Assembly: GCA_012842745.1 (NCBI GenBank)
Contig: DUSF01000035.1
Span: 1 to 64,000, forward strand
DNA: 64,000 nucleotides
Direction of reading: 5' to 3'
From: Bacillus sp. (in: firmicutes)
GTDB taxonomy: Bacteria; Bacillota; Bacilli; Bacillales; Bacillaceae_J
Part shown: in pieces, positions 36,518 to 44,728 of the stretch
Position numbering within the stretch: position 1 is the stretch's first letter
Layout of the letters: each line of letters opens with the position of its first letter
Made by a program: the position numbers and the translations under genes
Notes under the pieces: model-generated
What the model saw: the letters and a program-made list of their open reading frames with translations, nothing else
Database searches by the model: none
Told to the model about the DNA's origin: nothing

Positions 36518-37324
36518 ATGGATATTGCAAACATCATCGATATGCAAAGATATCCATCACCACACCCAAGGATTGATGTCTTTCTTGTTACATATTTAAG
36601 TGACGGATATAGAGTAAAGGGATTTTTAGCTGTTCCTAAGTGGAAAGCGAACAGTCAGGATGGGAAATTTCCAGGATTTTTATATTTGCGTGGGGGCATT
36701 AAAGGTGTAGGGATGGTGCGGATTGGCAGGATTATTCAATTTGCTTCGGAAGGATTTATTGTGATGGCTCCGTTCTATAGGGGCAATTGTGGTGGAGAAG
36801 GTTATGAGGATTTTGCTGGTGAAGATCGACAAGATGCACTGCAAGCTTTCGAAATAGTAAGAGAGCACCCATTAGTTAATGAAGGAAATATCCATGTATT
36901 TGGCTTTTCCCGAGGAGGTGCGATGGCTTTACTTACTGGAATAGAACAACCTGCTGTGAAATCAATCGTAACATGGGGCGGCGTTTCCGATATGGCTTTA
37001 ACGTATGAAGAAAGAGTTGATTTACGAAGAATGATGAAGCGGGTTATCGGCGGTACTCCTAGAAAAGTACGTGAACAATATAAACGGCGAACACCTTTAG
37101 AGCAAATTGAAAAAATCAATGCCCCTGTGTTAATTATTCATGGTGCGCAGGACAAAAATGTGTCAGTAAACCATGCTTATTTATTAGCGGAAAAATTAAA
37201 GGAACATAATAAGCAATATACGAGTTGGATTTTCGAAGAGTATACACATTATTTTCCACCCCAAGTTAATCGAAAAGTGGTCCATGATGTAACTCATTGG
37301 ATGAAAAACAGTTATTTAATCTAA
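36518..37324 (+). CDS. ytmA: Prolyl-oligopeptidase-family esterase/peptidase YtmA
   Basis: A 268-residue alpha/beta hydrolase of the S9 type. The nucleophile serine is in HVFGFSRGGAMAL (near 135), the acid in HGAQDKNV and the histidine in EYTHYFPP. No signal peptide is seen, so it is cytoplasmic. ATG 36518 has GGGAG 9 bases upstream; the TTG at 36509 overlaps that site. It is divergent from ytlACD. The natural substrate is unknown. Confidence 0.88.
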   Translation: MDIANIIDMQRYPSPHPRIDVFLVTYLSDGYRVKGFLAVPKWKANSQDGKFPGFLYLRGGIKGVGMVRIGRIIQFASEGFIVMAPFYRGNCGGEGYEDFAGEDRQDALQAFEIVREHPLVNEGNIHVFGFSRGGAMALLTGIEQPAVKSIVTWGGVSDMALTYEERVDLRRMMKRVIGGTPRKVREQYKRRTPLEQIEKINAPVLIIHGAQDKNVSVNHAYLLAEKLKEHNKQYTSWIFEEYTHYFPPQVNRKVVHDVTHWMKNSYLI

Positions 37325-37340
37325 AATGGTTCGGGAAGTG

Positions 37341-37474
37341 CCCAGTATTGTTAGAAAAGCTTATTTTATTGTCCGAAGTGCGCCTTTTATTGTCCAAAGC
37401 GAATAACTTATTGTCCTAGAAAATTTTTTATTGTCCAGAATAGATGCTTTATTGTCCGATTGCTATATACTGGG
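37341..37474. repeat. Five-copy 21-bp array flanked by an 8-bp inverted repeat
   Basis: YTTATTGTCC occurs at 37365, 37386, 37407, 37427 and 37448, that is, every 20-21 bases. The array is bounded by CCCAGTAT (37341-37348) and its complement ATACTGGG (37467-37474). There is no ORF and no T-tract hairpin. The spacing of two helical turns would put the motifs on one face of the DNA. It may be a mobile or extragenic repeat, or a protein-binding array. Confidence 0.75.
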
Positions 37475-37529
37475 AAAATACTCCGAAAGAGTGAGGCAAG
37501 GTACCGCATATAGCGGGTTAGGCAATTAC

Positions 37530-37567
37530 AAAAAAACATGGTCTCCCTGTTGTGAAGGGAGGCCATG
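37530..37567 (-). terminator. Terminator of pckA
   Basis: CATGGTCTCCCT (37537-37548) pairs with AGGGAGGCCATG (37556-37567) with one mismatch. On the minus strand seven T residues follow. Confidence 0.9.
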
Positions 37568-37575
37568 CTTATAAT

Positions 37576-39159
37576 TTATTTCACTAACGGACCTGCGTTT
37601 TTAATTTCATCTGAAACTTCAAATTTTTTGAAGTTTTCATTGAATGCTTGTGCTAGTTCTGTTGCTTTCTTTTCATAAGCAGCACCATCAGCCCATGTTT
37701 TCTTAGGTTGTAACACTTCATCAGGAACGCCAGGGCAATGTAATGGAATTTGTAATCCGAAAATTGGATCGATAACTGTTTCAACGTTATCTAAATCTCC
37801 TTCAAGGGCAGCACGCACCATTGCTCTTGTATATGAAAGATTCATACGTTTGCCAACGCCGTATTCGCCGCCAGTCCAACCAGTGTTTACTAAGAACACG
37901 CGAGCATTATATTGGTCAATTTTTTCACCGAGCATTTCAGCATATACTTTTGCTGCTCTTGGTAAGAAAGGTGACCCAAAGCATGTAGAGAAAGCAGGTT
38001 GTGGTTCTGTAATACCACGTTCAGTACCAGCAACTTTACTTGTATAACCACTAATAAAGTGATACATTGCTTGCTCTTTTGTTAAACGGCTAACTGGAGG
38101 TAAAACACCAGAAGCATCAGCTGTTAAGAAAATAATTGTATTTGGATGTCCGCCAATACTAGGTACAACAATATTTTCAACAGCATCCATTGGATATGCA
38201 GCACGAGTATTTTCAGTTAAAGAAGAATCATCGTAATCTGCCACTCTATTGTCATTGTCAAGAACAACGTTTTCTAAAACTGTACCAAAGCGGATTGCAT
38301 CCCAAATTTGTGGTTCCTTTTCTTGAGAAAGGTTGATACATTTTGCATAGCAGCCGCCTTCAATGTTAAACACACCATTATTAGACCAACCATGCTCGTC
38401 ATCACCGATTAAGCGACGATTTGAGTCAGCAGATAATGTTGTTTTACCAGTACCTGATAAACCGAAGAACAACGCAACATCGCCTTCTTGGCCAATATTT
38501 GCAGAGCAGTGCATTGGCAATACATTCTTCTCAGGCAATAAATAGTTCATGATAGAGAAGATTGATTTTTTCATTTCACCCGCATATTCAGTACCACCGA
38601 TTAATACTGTTTTTTGCTCAAAGGAAATGATAATAAATGTTTCTGATTTTGTGCCGTCAACAGCAGGGTCTGCTTTGAAGTTTGGTGCACAAATAACAGT
38701 AAATTCTGGAGCATGTGATTTTAACTCGTCTTCAGTTGGACGAATAAAAAGTTGATGCACAAATAAGTTATGCCATGCATACTCATTAATAACTTGAATT
38801 GGTAAACGGTATTTTGTGTCTGCACCCGCAAACCCTTGGAAACGGAAGATTTCATCTTTGGAACTTAAATAATTTAATACTTTTTGATAAAGTGAATTAA
38901 ATACTTCTGATGAGATTGGCTGGTTAACAGAACCCCATTCGATTTTATCTTTAGTAGAAGCTTCTTCTACAATATATTTGTCTTTAGGGGAACGACCAGT
39001 ATATTTTCCAGTTGTAGCGCGGATAGCACCAGTTGAAGATAGAACGGCTTCTCCTCTTGATAATGTTTTTTCCACTAGTTGTGGTACAGATAGATTATGA
39101 TGGATGTTAGATCCATTAATCACATCCTTTAATTCAATCGTATTACCAACAGAGTTCAT
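37576..39159 (-). CDS. pckA: Phosphoenolpyruvate carboxykinase (ATP)
   Basis: The gluconeogenic enzyme that makes PEP from oxaloacetate and ATP. It has 527 residues, the same length as in B. subtilis. The P-loop GLSGTGKTT lies near 233-241. Other features are the oxaloacetate loop [28 protein letters not shown] and the metal/ATP segment [10 protein letters not shown] chose ATG at 39159, with GGAAGG 8 bases upstream; the upstream in-frame ATG at 39192 lacks one. A candidate CcpN operator overlaps its promoter. It diverges from metK. Confidence 0.97.
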   Translation of the reverse strand: MNSVGNTIELKDVINGSNIHHNLSVPQLVEKTLSRGEAVLSSTGAIRATTGKYTGRSPKDKYIVEEASTKDKIEWGSVNQPISSEVFNSLYQKVLNYLSSKDEIFRFQGFAGADTKYRLPIQVINEYAWHNLFVHQLFIRPTEDELKSHAPEFTVICAPNFKADPAVDGTKSETFIIISFEQKTVLIGGTEYAGEMKKSIFSIMNYLLPEKNVLPMHCSANIGQEGDVALFFGLSGTGKTTLSADSNRRLIGDDEHGWSNNGVFNIEGGCYAKCINLSQEKEPQIWDAIRFGTVLENVVLDNDNRVADYDDSSLTENTRAAYPMDAVENIVVPSIGGHPNTIIFLTADASGVLPPVSRLTKEQAMYHFISGYTSKVAGTERGITEPQPAFSTCFGSPFLPRAAKVYAEMLGEKIDQYNARVFLVNTGWTGGEYGVGKRMNLSYTRAMVRAALEGDLDNVETVIDPIFGLQIPLHCPGVPDEVLQPKKTWADGAAYEKKATELAQAFNENFKKFEVSDEIKNAGPLVK

Positions 39160-39222
39160 GAACAAAACCTTCCTTTTCGTTAATATATTCATTTTTGTAA
39201 TCTTTAATATAATATGTTAATT

Positions 39223-39233
39223 AGTATAACATA
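39223..39233 (-). promoter_or_regulatory. Candidate CcpN operator on the pckA promoter
   Basis: On the minus strand TATGTTATACT fits the CcpN consensus TRTGHYATAYW exactly. It overlaps a -10 TATACT with an ATAGAC -35 17 bases upstream, about 65 bases before the pckA ATG. CcpN represses pckA on glycolytic carbon in B. subtilis. This site is a match by eye. Confidence 0.55.
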
Positions 39234-39290
39234 TTTAGATTAATAGTCTATACTATATAAAATTTCTTTCTGTAGATTTTTAAAATTTAA

Positions 39291-39320
39291 TTGACAAATT
39301 TCGAGTCTTTACGATATCAT
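39291..39320 (+). promoter_or_regulatory. metK promoter
   Basis: A perfect -35 TTGACA (39291-39296) and TATCAT (39315-39320) are 18 bases apart, just before the SAM riboswitch. Confidence 0.7.
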
Positions 39321-39337
39321 ATGTCGCAACGGATACT

Positions 39338-39557
39338 CTCTTATCCCGAGTTGGTGGAGGGAACAGGCCCAAAGAAACCCGGCAACCGACACTATTATTA
39401 TAAATCCAAAATAATCCTAAATGCACAGATTATTTTGACAAAATTAGTAATAGTGATAAGGTGCTTAACCTGTTGCGAGACATGTTTGTCTTGAACGATA
39501 AGAGTGAAAGGCTAAAATATAAAACCTTTCCTCATTTTTTGATGGAAAGGTTTTTTT
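39338..39557 (+). promoter_or_regulatory. SAM-I (S-box) riboswitch of metK
   Basis: The aptamer is closed by CTCTTATC (39338-39345) and GATAAGAG (39497-39504). It contains the canonical GAGTTGGTGGAGGGA, GGCCC, AAACCCGGCAACC and AAGGTGC elements in order and ends with GAACGATAAGAG. An unusually long AT-rich arm lies between CGGCAACC and AAGGTGC. The expression platform is the terminator at 39522-39557. High SAM is expected to stop transcription of metK. Confidence 0.96.
39522..39557 (+). terminator. Riboswitch terminator
   Basis: AAACCTTTCC and GGAAAGGTTT form the stem and seven T residues follow. Formation is expected to depend on SAM binding by the aptamer just upstream. Confidence 0.9.
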
Positions 39558-39660
39558 AATTCAAAATGGACACCTTAAAAAGAAGAGAATCATTTAAGCC
39601 AACGTATAATAGGGAAATGAGTACCGTGAAAATATCTATATTTAAGGAGGTACATATTTT

Positions 39661-40863
39661 ATGACAGTAGGGAATCGCCGTTTGTTCACTTCGGAATCAG
39701 TGACGGAAGGTCATCCAGATAAAATATGTGATCAAGTTTCAGACGCCATTTTAGATGCGATTCTAAAAAATGACCCTAATGCGCGCGTTGCTGCTGAAAC
39801 AGCTGCAACAACAGGATTAGTATTGGTGGCGGGGGAGATAACGACATCAACGTATGTTGATATTCCAAAAATTGTTCGGGAAACGATTGCTGGAATTGGC
39901 TATAGTCGTGCAAAATACGGATTTGATGCTGAGACTTGTGCTGTTTTAACATCAATTGATGAGCAATCACCTGATATTGCAATGGGTGTAGATCAAGCTT
40001 TAGAAGCGCGTGAAGGACAAATGTCTGATGAAGAGATTGAAGCGATTGGCGCAGGGGACCAAGGATTGATGTTCGGCTTTGCCTGTAATGAAACACCTGA
40101 ATTAATGCCGCTTCCAATTTCATTGGCACATAAGCTTTCGCGCCGTTTATCAGAAGTTCGTAAAAACGAGACATTACCGTATTTGCGTCCAGACGGGAAG
40201 ACACAAGTAACGGTTGAGTATGATGAAAATGATAAGCCGGTTCGCATTGATGCGATTGTTGTTTCAACTCAGCATAATCCTGAAATTTCACTTGAGCAAA
40301 TTCATCGTGATGTAAAAGAATTTGTCATCAATCCAATTGTTCCTAAAGAGCTAATCGATGGGGAAACAAAGTATTTCATTAACCCTACAGGCCGTTTCGT
40401 CATTGGCGGCCCCCAAGGTGATGCTGGCTTAACGGGGCGGAAAATCATTGTTGATACATATGGCGGCTATGCCCGCCATGGCGGCGGTGCCTTCTCAGGA
40501 AAAGACCCAACAAAGGTTGACCGTTCTGCCGCTTATGCTGCTAGATATGTTGCAAAAAATATTGTCGCAGCAGGCTTAGCAGAAAAATGTGAGGTCCAGC
40601 TTGCTTATGCCATTGGTGTGGCCCAGCCTGTTTCAATTGCTATTGATACTTTTGGAACAGGAAAAGTATCAGAAGAAAAATTAGTTGAAGTCGTTCGCAA
40701 CAACTTTGATCTTCGTCCTGCAGGAATTATAAAAATGTTAGACTTGCGTCGCCCGATTTATAAGGAAACAGCGGCATACGGGCATTTTGGTCGGACAGAC
40801 CTTGATGTTCCGTGGGAAAAAACGGATAAAGCAGAAATCCTCAAGCAAGAAGCGTTGGCATAA
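39661..40863 (+). CDS. metK: S-adenosylmethionine synthetase
   Basis: Makes SAM from methionine and ATP. It has 400 residues. N-terminal [19 protein letters not shown], the loop [12 protein letters not shown], and the glycine-rich [21 protein letters not shown] signature are complete. AAGGAGG lies 9 bases before the ATG. The S-box leader gives feedback control. A terminator follows 12 bases after the stop. Confidence 0.98.
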   Translation: MTVGNRRLFTSESVTEGHPDKICDQVSDAILDAILKNDPNARVAAETAATTGLVLVAGEITTSTYVDIPKIVRETIAGIGYSRAKYGFDAETCAVLTSIDEQSPDIAMGVDQALEAREGQMSDEEIEAIGAGDQGLMFGFACNETPELMPLPISLAHKLSRRLSEVRKNETLPYLRPDGKTQVTVEYDENDKPVRIDAIVVSTQHNPEISLEQIHRDVKEFVINPIVPKELIDGETKYFINPTGRFVIGGPQGDAGLTGRKIIVDTYGGYARHGGGAFSGKDPTKVDRSAAYAARYVAKNIVAAGLAEKCEVQLAYAIGVAQPVSIAIDTFGTGKVSEEKLVEVVRNNFDLRPAGIIKMLDLRRPIYKETAAYGHFGRTDLDVPWEKTDKAEILKQEALA

Positions 40864-40874
40864 TGATTAAAAAA

Positions 40875-40914
40875 AGGATAGATGTGCTAAAACTAAGCCA
40901 TCTACCCTTTTTTT
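40875..40914 (+). terminator. Terminator of metK
   Basis: TAGATG (40879-40884) pairs with CATCTA (40899-40904) within a longer imperfect stem. Seven T residues follow. Confidence 0.85.
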
Positions 40915-41131
40915 GTTAACAAATAATGGTTTATGAGATATTTCATGATAAATAGAGTTAAATTGGTATAAAAACTATTTATAGGTTATACTATGATAAA
41001 GGATATAAAATTTCAAAGTTAGGTGTCACTTATTATAAAGAAGTAACATTTATGGTTATTTTTTCATAATAAGTTTTTTTATTGTATTACAATTTTCATC
41101 TGATCATAATTTGTGAAAGGTGTGGAAAAGG

Positions 41132-41338
41132 ATGGCATTTGGAAGAAGAAATATAGAAGAGGTTGTAACGGAGGAGACAAAAGTTTGGGTATGCACCTCT
41201 GATGAATGCAACTGTTGGGTTCGTGATAACTTCAAAAGCAGTGACGAGCCAGTTTGTCCACTTTGTAATAGTGAAATGACTCCAAGTACAAAAATGTTGC
41301 AAGTTGTCGAAAATCATAGCCGACATAATTTTAAATAA
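41132..41338 (+). CDS. ydjO: Cold-inducible zinc-ribbon protein YdjO family
   Basis: A 68-residue protein with two cysteine pairs, VCTSDECNCW and CPLCNSEM, that look like a zinc ribbon. Length and the WVRDNFKSSDEPVCPLC segment match B. subtilis YdjO, which is cold-inducible and of unknown function. ATG 41132 has AAGGTG 9 bases upstream; GTG 41120 is an alternative. It sits just before a cold-shock gene and its promoter. The symbol is by similarity, since the locus differs from B. subtilis. Confidence 0.8.
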   Translation: MAFGRRNIEEVVTEETKVWVCTSDECNCWVRDNFKSSDEPVCPLCNSEMTPSTKMLQVVENHSRHNFK

Positions 41339-41341
41339 GAT

Positions 41342-41370
41342 TTGACTTTATTGCAAATATGTTATAGTAT
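41342..41370 (+). promoter_or_regulatory. Promoter of the cold-shock gene
   Basis: TTGACT (41342-41347) and TAGTAT (41365-41370) are 17 bases apart. The start near 41376 gives a leader of about 170 nt. Confidence 0.65.
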
Positions 41371-41418
41371 TAGAGTGCGCTATTAAGTTAGTTTAAACAT
41401 TTTGCATGTATATACGTT

Positions 41419-41481
41419 AGCCGTAACTGCAAATGAAACGTGGATGAATACTTACTCCATAATTTGCGGCTGCGGCTTTTT
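41419..41481 (+). terminator. Terminator-like hairpin in the csp leader
   Basis: GCAAAT (41429-41434) pairs with ATTTGC (41462-41467), and AGCCG (41419-41423) with CGGCT (41473-41477). TTTTTATATTTT follows. It lies between the csp promoter and the coding region, so it would have to be conditional, perhaps weakened at low temperature. Confidence 0.65.
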
Positions 41482-41546
41482 ATATTTTACTCCAAAAATG
41501 TAACAATGCTTATGGTGAAAATAAAACTAGTATAGGAGGAATAAAA

Positions 41547-41747
41547 ATGAAAACTGGTACAGTAAAATGGTTTAATGCAGAAAAGGGTTTTGGGTTTATT
41601 GAAGTTCAAGGTGGAGAAGATGTATTTGTACATTTTTCAGCTATTCAAAGCGAAGGCTTTAAGTCTTTAGAAGAAGGCCAAAAAGTATCTTTTGAAATTG
41701 TTGACGGAAATCGTGGACCACAAGCTGCTAATGTTCAAAAAGCTTAA
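41547..41747 (+). CDS. cspD: Cold-shock protein (CspB/CspD family)
   Basis: A 66-residue single-domain RNA chaperone. RNP1 is KGFGFIEV and RNP2 VFVHFSAI; the start [17 protein letters not shown] is typical. It binds single-stranded nucleic acid. AGGAGGAA lies about 8 bases before the ATG. The leader is long and structured. Which csp paralogue (B, C or D) this is cannot be settled from sequence alone. Confidence 0.95.
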   Translation: MKTGTVKWFNAEKGFGFIEVQGGEDVFVHFSAIQSEGFKSLEEGQKVSFEIVDGNRGPQAANVQKA

Positions 41748-41764
41748 TTATTAGCATTCAATGG

Positions 41765-41860
41765 GCTACCTTGAAAGTGTTTAGTATCCATTGTGGGTGC
41801 TGTTTTCAGCATCTGCATATGTGGTTCTGAGCATTTTGAGGTAGCTTTATTTTTTTTCTT
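41765..41860 (+). terminator. Large branched terminator of csp
   Basis: GCTACCT (41765-41771) pairs with AGGTAGC (41839-41845) around a 67-base insert that holds a small GGTGCTG-TTTT-CAGCATC hairpin. A long T-rich tract follows. The insert is larger than a simple terminator needs. Confidence 0.65.
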
Positions 41861-42073
41861 CTAAATTCCTCTAGGTAAATTCCATCTTAATTATTTCCGT
41901 ATTATTTAATTTTTCGTATTATGAATGTTAATAGTTAAATTGATTTTAAAAAGTTGGTTTTTAAATGCTAATTCATATGGCGCGGCCGAGGAGCCGTAAT
42001 GATGAAAGAGAGGTAGGGCTTTCGTTGTTTTAGTTACAAATGAGAAATGTTTAGAAAAAAATAAAAATGGGGT
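41861..42073. other. AT-rich intergenic stretch with a short GC-rich island
   Basis: Most of this interval shows nothing. At 41977-42033 a GC-rich island stands out. It reads as an 18-codon ORF, ATG to TAG, with peptide MARPRSRNDEREVGLSLF, but no ribosome site precedes it. It can also fold as CGGC-GCCG and GAAAG-CTTTC hairpins. It could be a micro-ORF, a small RNA or a gene remnant. Confidence 0.25.
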
Positions 42074-42106
42074 TGTTTCATAAGGGGTCAGACCCCTTAT
42101 GAAACA
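42074..42106. repeat. Perfect palindrome with GGGTCAGACCC core
   Basis: Sixteen-base arms around a single A at 42090; the centre is GGGGTC-A-GACCCC. On the minus strand it lies just after ytoA and is followed by CCCCATTTTTATTTTTTT, so it may end ytoA transcription. The core recurs at 33781-33791. Confidence 0.8.
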
Positions 42107-42122
42107 GACTATTTATCCATAA

Positions 42123-42644
42123 TTATTTATTCTTATTTTGCAATGATTTATAAAACTGCCCCTTCTCAACATATTCACGTCTAATTCGGGCCATGTCTTG
42201 TAAATCTTCTTCGTTTAGCTCTCTGACAACTTTGGCAGGGCGACCGAAAGCTAATGTATTTGGAGGGATTTTTTTTCCTTGCGGCACTAAACTGCCAGCT
42301 CCAATGAAGGCACCCTCGCCGATTTCAGCTCCATCTAAAATTGTTGTTCCCATTCCGATTAAAGCATTTTTTCTAATCACGCAGCTATGTAAAATGACCA
42401 AATGCCCGACTGTGACATCATCTTCGATAATAAGTGGATTATTAGGGCTTTGATGGAGAACAGAGTTGTCTTGAATGCTTACGCGCTCACCAATAATCGT
42501 TGGTGCAACATCACCGCGAATCGATGTGTTGAACCAAATATTGGATAACTCGCCGATTGTAACATCACCTGTAATCGTCACGTAGTCTGCAATGAATGCG
42601 CTTTCTGCAATTTTTGGATATTTTCCATTGAATTCATAAATCAT
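42123..42644 (-). CDS. ytoA: Gamma-carbonic-anhydrase-like hexapeptide protein YtoA
   Basis: A 173-residue left-handed beta-helix protein. Hexapeptide repeats run from VTITGDVTIGEL to the EIGEGAFIGAGSLV segment, with histidines in VLHQS, VGHLVILHS and related positions as in the PaaY/YrdA gamma-CA group. It probably forms a trimer with metal sites between subunits. Whether it has carbonic anhydrase or acyltransferase activity is unknown. The ATG is preceded by GGAATGA-type sequence about 6 bases off. Confidence 0.9.
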   Translation of the reverse strand: MIYEFNGKYPKIAESAFIADYVTITGDVTIGELSNIWFNTSIRGDVAPTIIGERVSIQDNSVLHQSPNNPLIIEDDVTVGHLVILHSCVIRKNALIGMGTTILDGAEIGEGAFIGAGSLVPQGKKIPPNTLAFGRPAKVVRELNEEDLQDMARIRREYVEKGQFYKSLQNKNK

Positions 42645-42776
42645 AACTATATCATTCCTTTTTATATAATGTAAAAAAAATAATCTGTCCTATCCTTGTA
42701 TTGAAGACGCTTCTAACCATAAAATAATTGTATCATGGAAAATTAGTAAAATTAAGAATAAAGGGAGTTTTTTTCA

Positions 42777-43565
42777 ATGTGGAAGTTGGAAGTTGAAAAT
42801 CCTCGTGCAGTTTTTGTCGTTGTTCACGGGGCATTTGAGCATCATGGCCGCTACAAATGGCTTACGGAAATGTGGAAAGAAAACCGCATGAATGTTGTCT
42901 TAGGAGATTTGCCAGGGCAAGGCACATCAGGTAGACGGAGAGGACATATTGATTCGTTTAATGAATATATTGATACGATTTCAGAGTGGGTGAACGAAGC
43001 GCAAAGCTATCACTTGCCTATCTTTTTATTTGGACATAGTATGGGCGGATTGGCGGTGATTCGGACATTGCAGGAGAGACAGTTACCCGTAAAGGCTGCT
43101 GTTCTATCATCTCCGTGTTTAGGGCTTACAGATCCGCCACCTATAGGGCTGGAACTGGCCTCAAAAGCTTTAAATGTCGTTGCTCCATCTATACGACTTG
43201 CTTCCCATATGGGGTCAAACATTGCGACGCGAAATAAGGAGATGAAGGAGCTGGATGAAAATGATTCGCTTTACGTTACAAAGGTATCTGTCCGCTGGTA
43301 CAGGGAGCTTACAAAAGCGATGCAGCTTGCCGTCCGAAATATTGATAAAGTACCTAATATACCTGTTTTGCTTATGCAGGCGGGTGTAGATAAAATTGTT
43401 GATAAAACTGTTGTAAAAAGTTGGTTTGATAAATTAAATGTCAATGAAAAGCTTTATAAAGAATGGCCTGAGCTCTATCATGAAATTTTTAATGAACCAG
43501 AAAGAGATGAAGTATTTAAGTATGCAAAAGGATTTGTAGAAATGCAATTGCAAAAATCGTTATAG
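42777..43565 (+). CDS. ytpA: Lysophospholipase-like hydrolase YtpA
   Basis: A 262-residue alpha/beta hydrolase (Hydrolase_4). It has VVHGAFEHHGRY, the nucleophile in FGHSMGGLAVIR (S near 88), LPGQGTSG, and the acid and histidine in MQAGVDKIVD and ELYHEIFNE. In B. subtilis YtpA makes the lysophospholipid antibiotic bacilysocin. AAAGGGAG lies before the ATG. The ytpB gene follows by 45 bases, so the pair is probably co-transcribed. Confidence 0.88.
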   Translation: MWKLEVENPRAVFVVVHGAFEHHGRYKWLTEMWKENRMNVVLGDLPGQGTSGRRRGHIDSFNEYIDTISEWVNEAQSYHLPIFLFGHSMGGLAVIRTLQERQLPVKAAVLSSPCLGLTDPPPIGLELASKALNVVAPSIRLASHMGSNIATRNKEMKELDENDSLYVTKVSVRWYRELTKAMQLAVRNIDKVPNIPVLLMQAGVDKIVDKTVVKSWFDKLNVNEKLYKEWPELYHEIFNEPERDEVFKYAKGFVEMQLQKSL

Positions 43566-43610
43566 CCATATATTTAGCATGGACTGACTTTTGTTTGGAG
43601 TGAAACGGGT

Positions 43611-44672
43611 TTGACAGAACGAGGAACTTTACTATTTTTAATGAAAAAAATATATAAAAATGTATTGCCAAAGGTTCATTTTTATTTAAATGAATGGAAA
43701 AGAAAAGCGAGTCAAATACCTGATGATGAGCTTAGAAAGCAGGCTCTTGCTAGTATTCATACGAAAACCTTTCATTGTGAAGGTGGGGGGATTTATGCGA
43801 TTTTAGCAGGACAATCGTTGGATGACTGCATCGAATTTATTGTAGCCTACCAAACGATTAGCGATTATTTAGATAATTTATGTGACCGTAGCACTTCACT
43901 AGATCCTGTTGATTTCAGAAGTCTTCATGAGTCAATGCTCCATGCTTTAACACCTGGTGTATGTATAAAAAACTATTATCAGCATCGGATAGAACAGGAT
44001 GACGGCGGGTATTTGCGGTCGTTAGTTGAGACATGTCAACAAATTTTGATGAGGGTGCAGCACTATGATAAGATTGCCCCTTTTTTGCATGAACTGGCTA
44101 CTTATTACTGTGACCTGCAAGTGTATAAACATATAAAAAAAGAAGAAAGAGTACCAAAACTAAAGGCTTGGTTTGAACAATATAAAAATAAAATTCCAGA
44201 TATGGCATGGTATGAATTTTCTGCTTGTGCTGGCTCAACGCTAGGGATTTTTTGCTTAGTAGCTTATGCATTTAATGATGATTTTACAGATAGGCAAGTA
44301 TATGAAATAAGGCATGCTTTATTTCCTTATGTTCAAGGTCTTCATATTTTATTAGATTATTTTATCGACCAGGAAGAGGACCGAAATGGCGGGGACTTGA
44401 ACTTTTGTTTTTATTTTCCAAGCGAGGAAGTATTAAAAGCACGTATACTCCATTTTTTACAACAAGCTAACTTACATATTGCTCGTTTGCCCGATGAAAA
44501 ATTTCATCGTTTAATTAATCATGGGCTTATTGGTTTATATCTGTCTGATGCAAAAGTGAGAAATCAAAGAGAGGTACGACGTGCAAGGTGGGGGATTTTG
44601 AAAAGCAGCGGCATTGTTTCTACCTTTTTTTACTTAAATGGACGCTGGTATCGAAAGTTTTTTGGGCGATGA
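43611..44672 (+). CDS. ytpB: Tetraprenyl-beta-curcumene synthase YtpB
   Basis: A 353-residue large-terpene cyclase. It acts on C35 heptaprenyl diphosphate to make sesquarterpenes, as its B. subtilis homologue does. It has no classic DDxxD of class I synthases; IEFIVAYQTISDYLDNLCDR and LHILLDYFIDQEEDR are the aspartate-rich segments. The start is TTG with GGAG 10 bases upstream; ATG 30 bases later is an alternative. A large palindrome begins one base after the stop. Confidence 0.88.
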   Translation: MTERGTLLFLMKKIYKNVLPKVHFYLNEWKRKASQIPDDELRKQALASIHTKTFHCEGGGIYAILAGQSLDDCIEFIVAYQTISDYLDNLCDRSTSLDPVDFRSLHESMLHALTPGVCIKNYYQHRIEQDDGGYLRSLVETCQQILMRVQHYDKIAPFLHELATYYCDLQVYKHIKKEERVPKLKAWFEQYKNKIPDMAWYEFSACAGSTLGIFCLVAYAFNDDFTDRQVYEIRHALFPYVQGLHILLDYFIDQEEDRNGGDLNFCFYFPSEEVLKARILHFLQQANLHIARLPDEKFHRLINHGLIGLYLSDAKVRNQREVRRARWGILKSSGIVSTFFYLNGRWYRKFFGR

Positions 44673-44673
44673 T

Positions 44674-44721
44674 GGACTAGTCGGACAGGGGGACAACGTA
44701 ATGTACCTGTCCGACTAGTCC
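44674..44721. repeat. Inverted repeat with 16-bp perfect arms
   Basis: GGACTAGTCGGACAGG (44674-44689) and CCTGTCCGACTAGTCC (44706-44721) flank a 16-base loop, between convergent ytpB and ytqB. There is no T tract. A variant, CTGTCCGATTAGTC, is part of the leuS terminator at 49517. Confidence 0.85.
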
Positions 44722-44728
44722 CGTCCCG

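Noticed and set aside
37365..37457. TTATTGTCC array as CRISPR
   Set aside because: The shared unit is only about 10 bp with 11-bp intervals, too short for repeats and spacers.
39776..40291. 171-residue minus-strand ORF inside metK
   Set aside because: It is antisense to a clear metK, has low-complexity Gln/Leu-rich sequence, and no ribosome site.
41096..41326. Minus-strand 76-residue ORF over ydjO
   Set aside because: It overlaps a recognisable YdjO-family gene with a ribosome site; the antisense frame has none.
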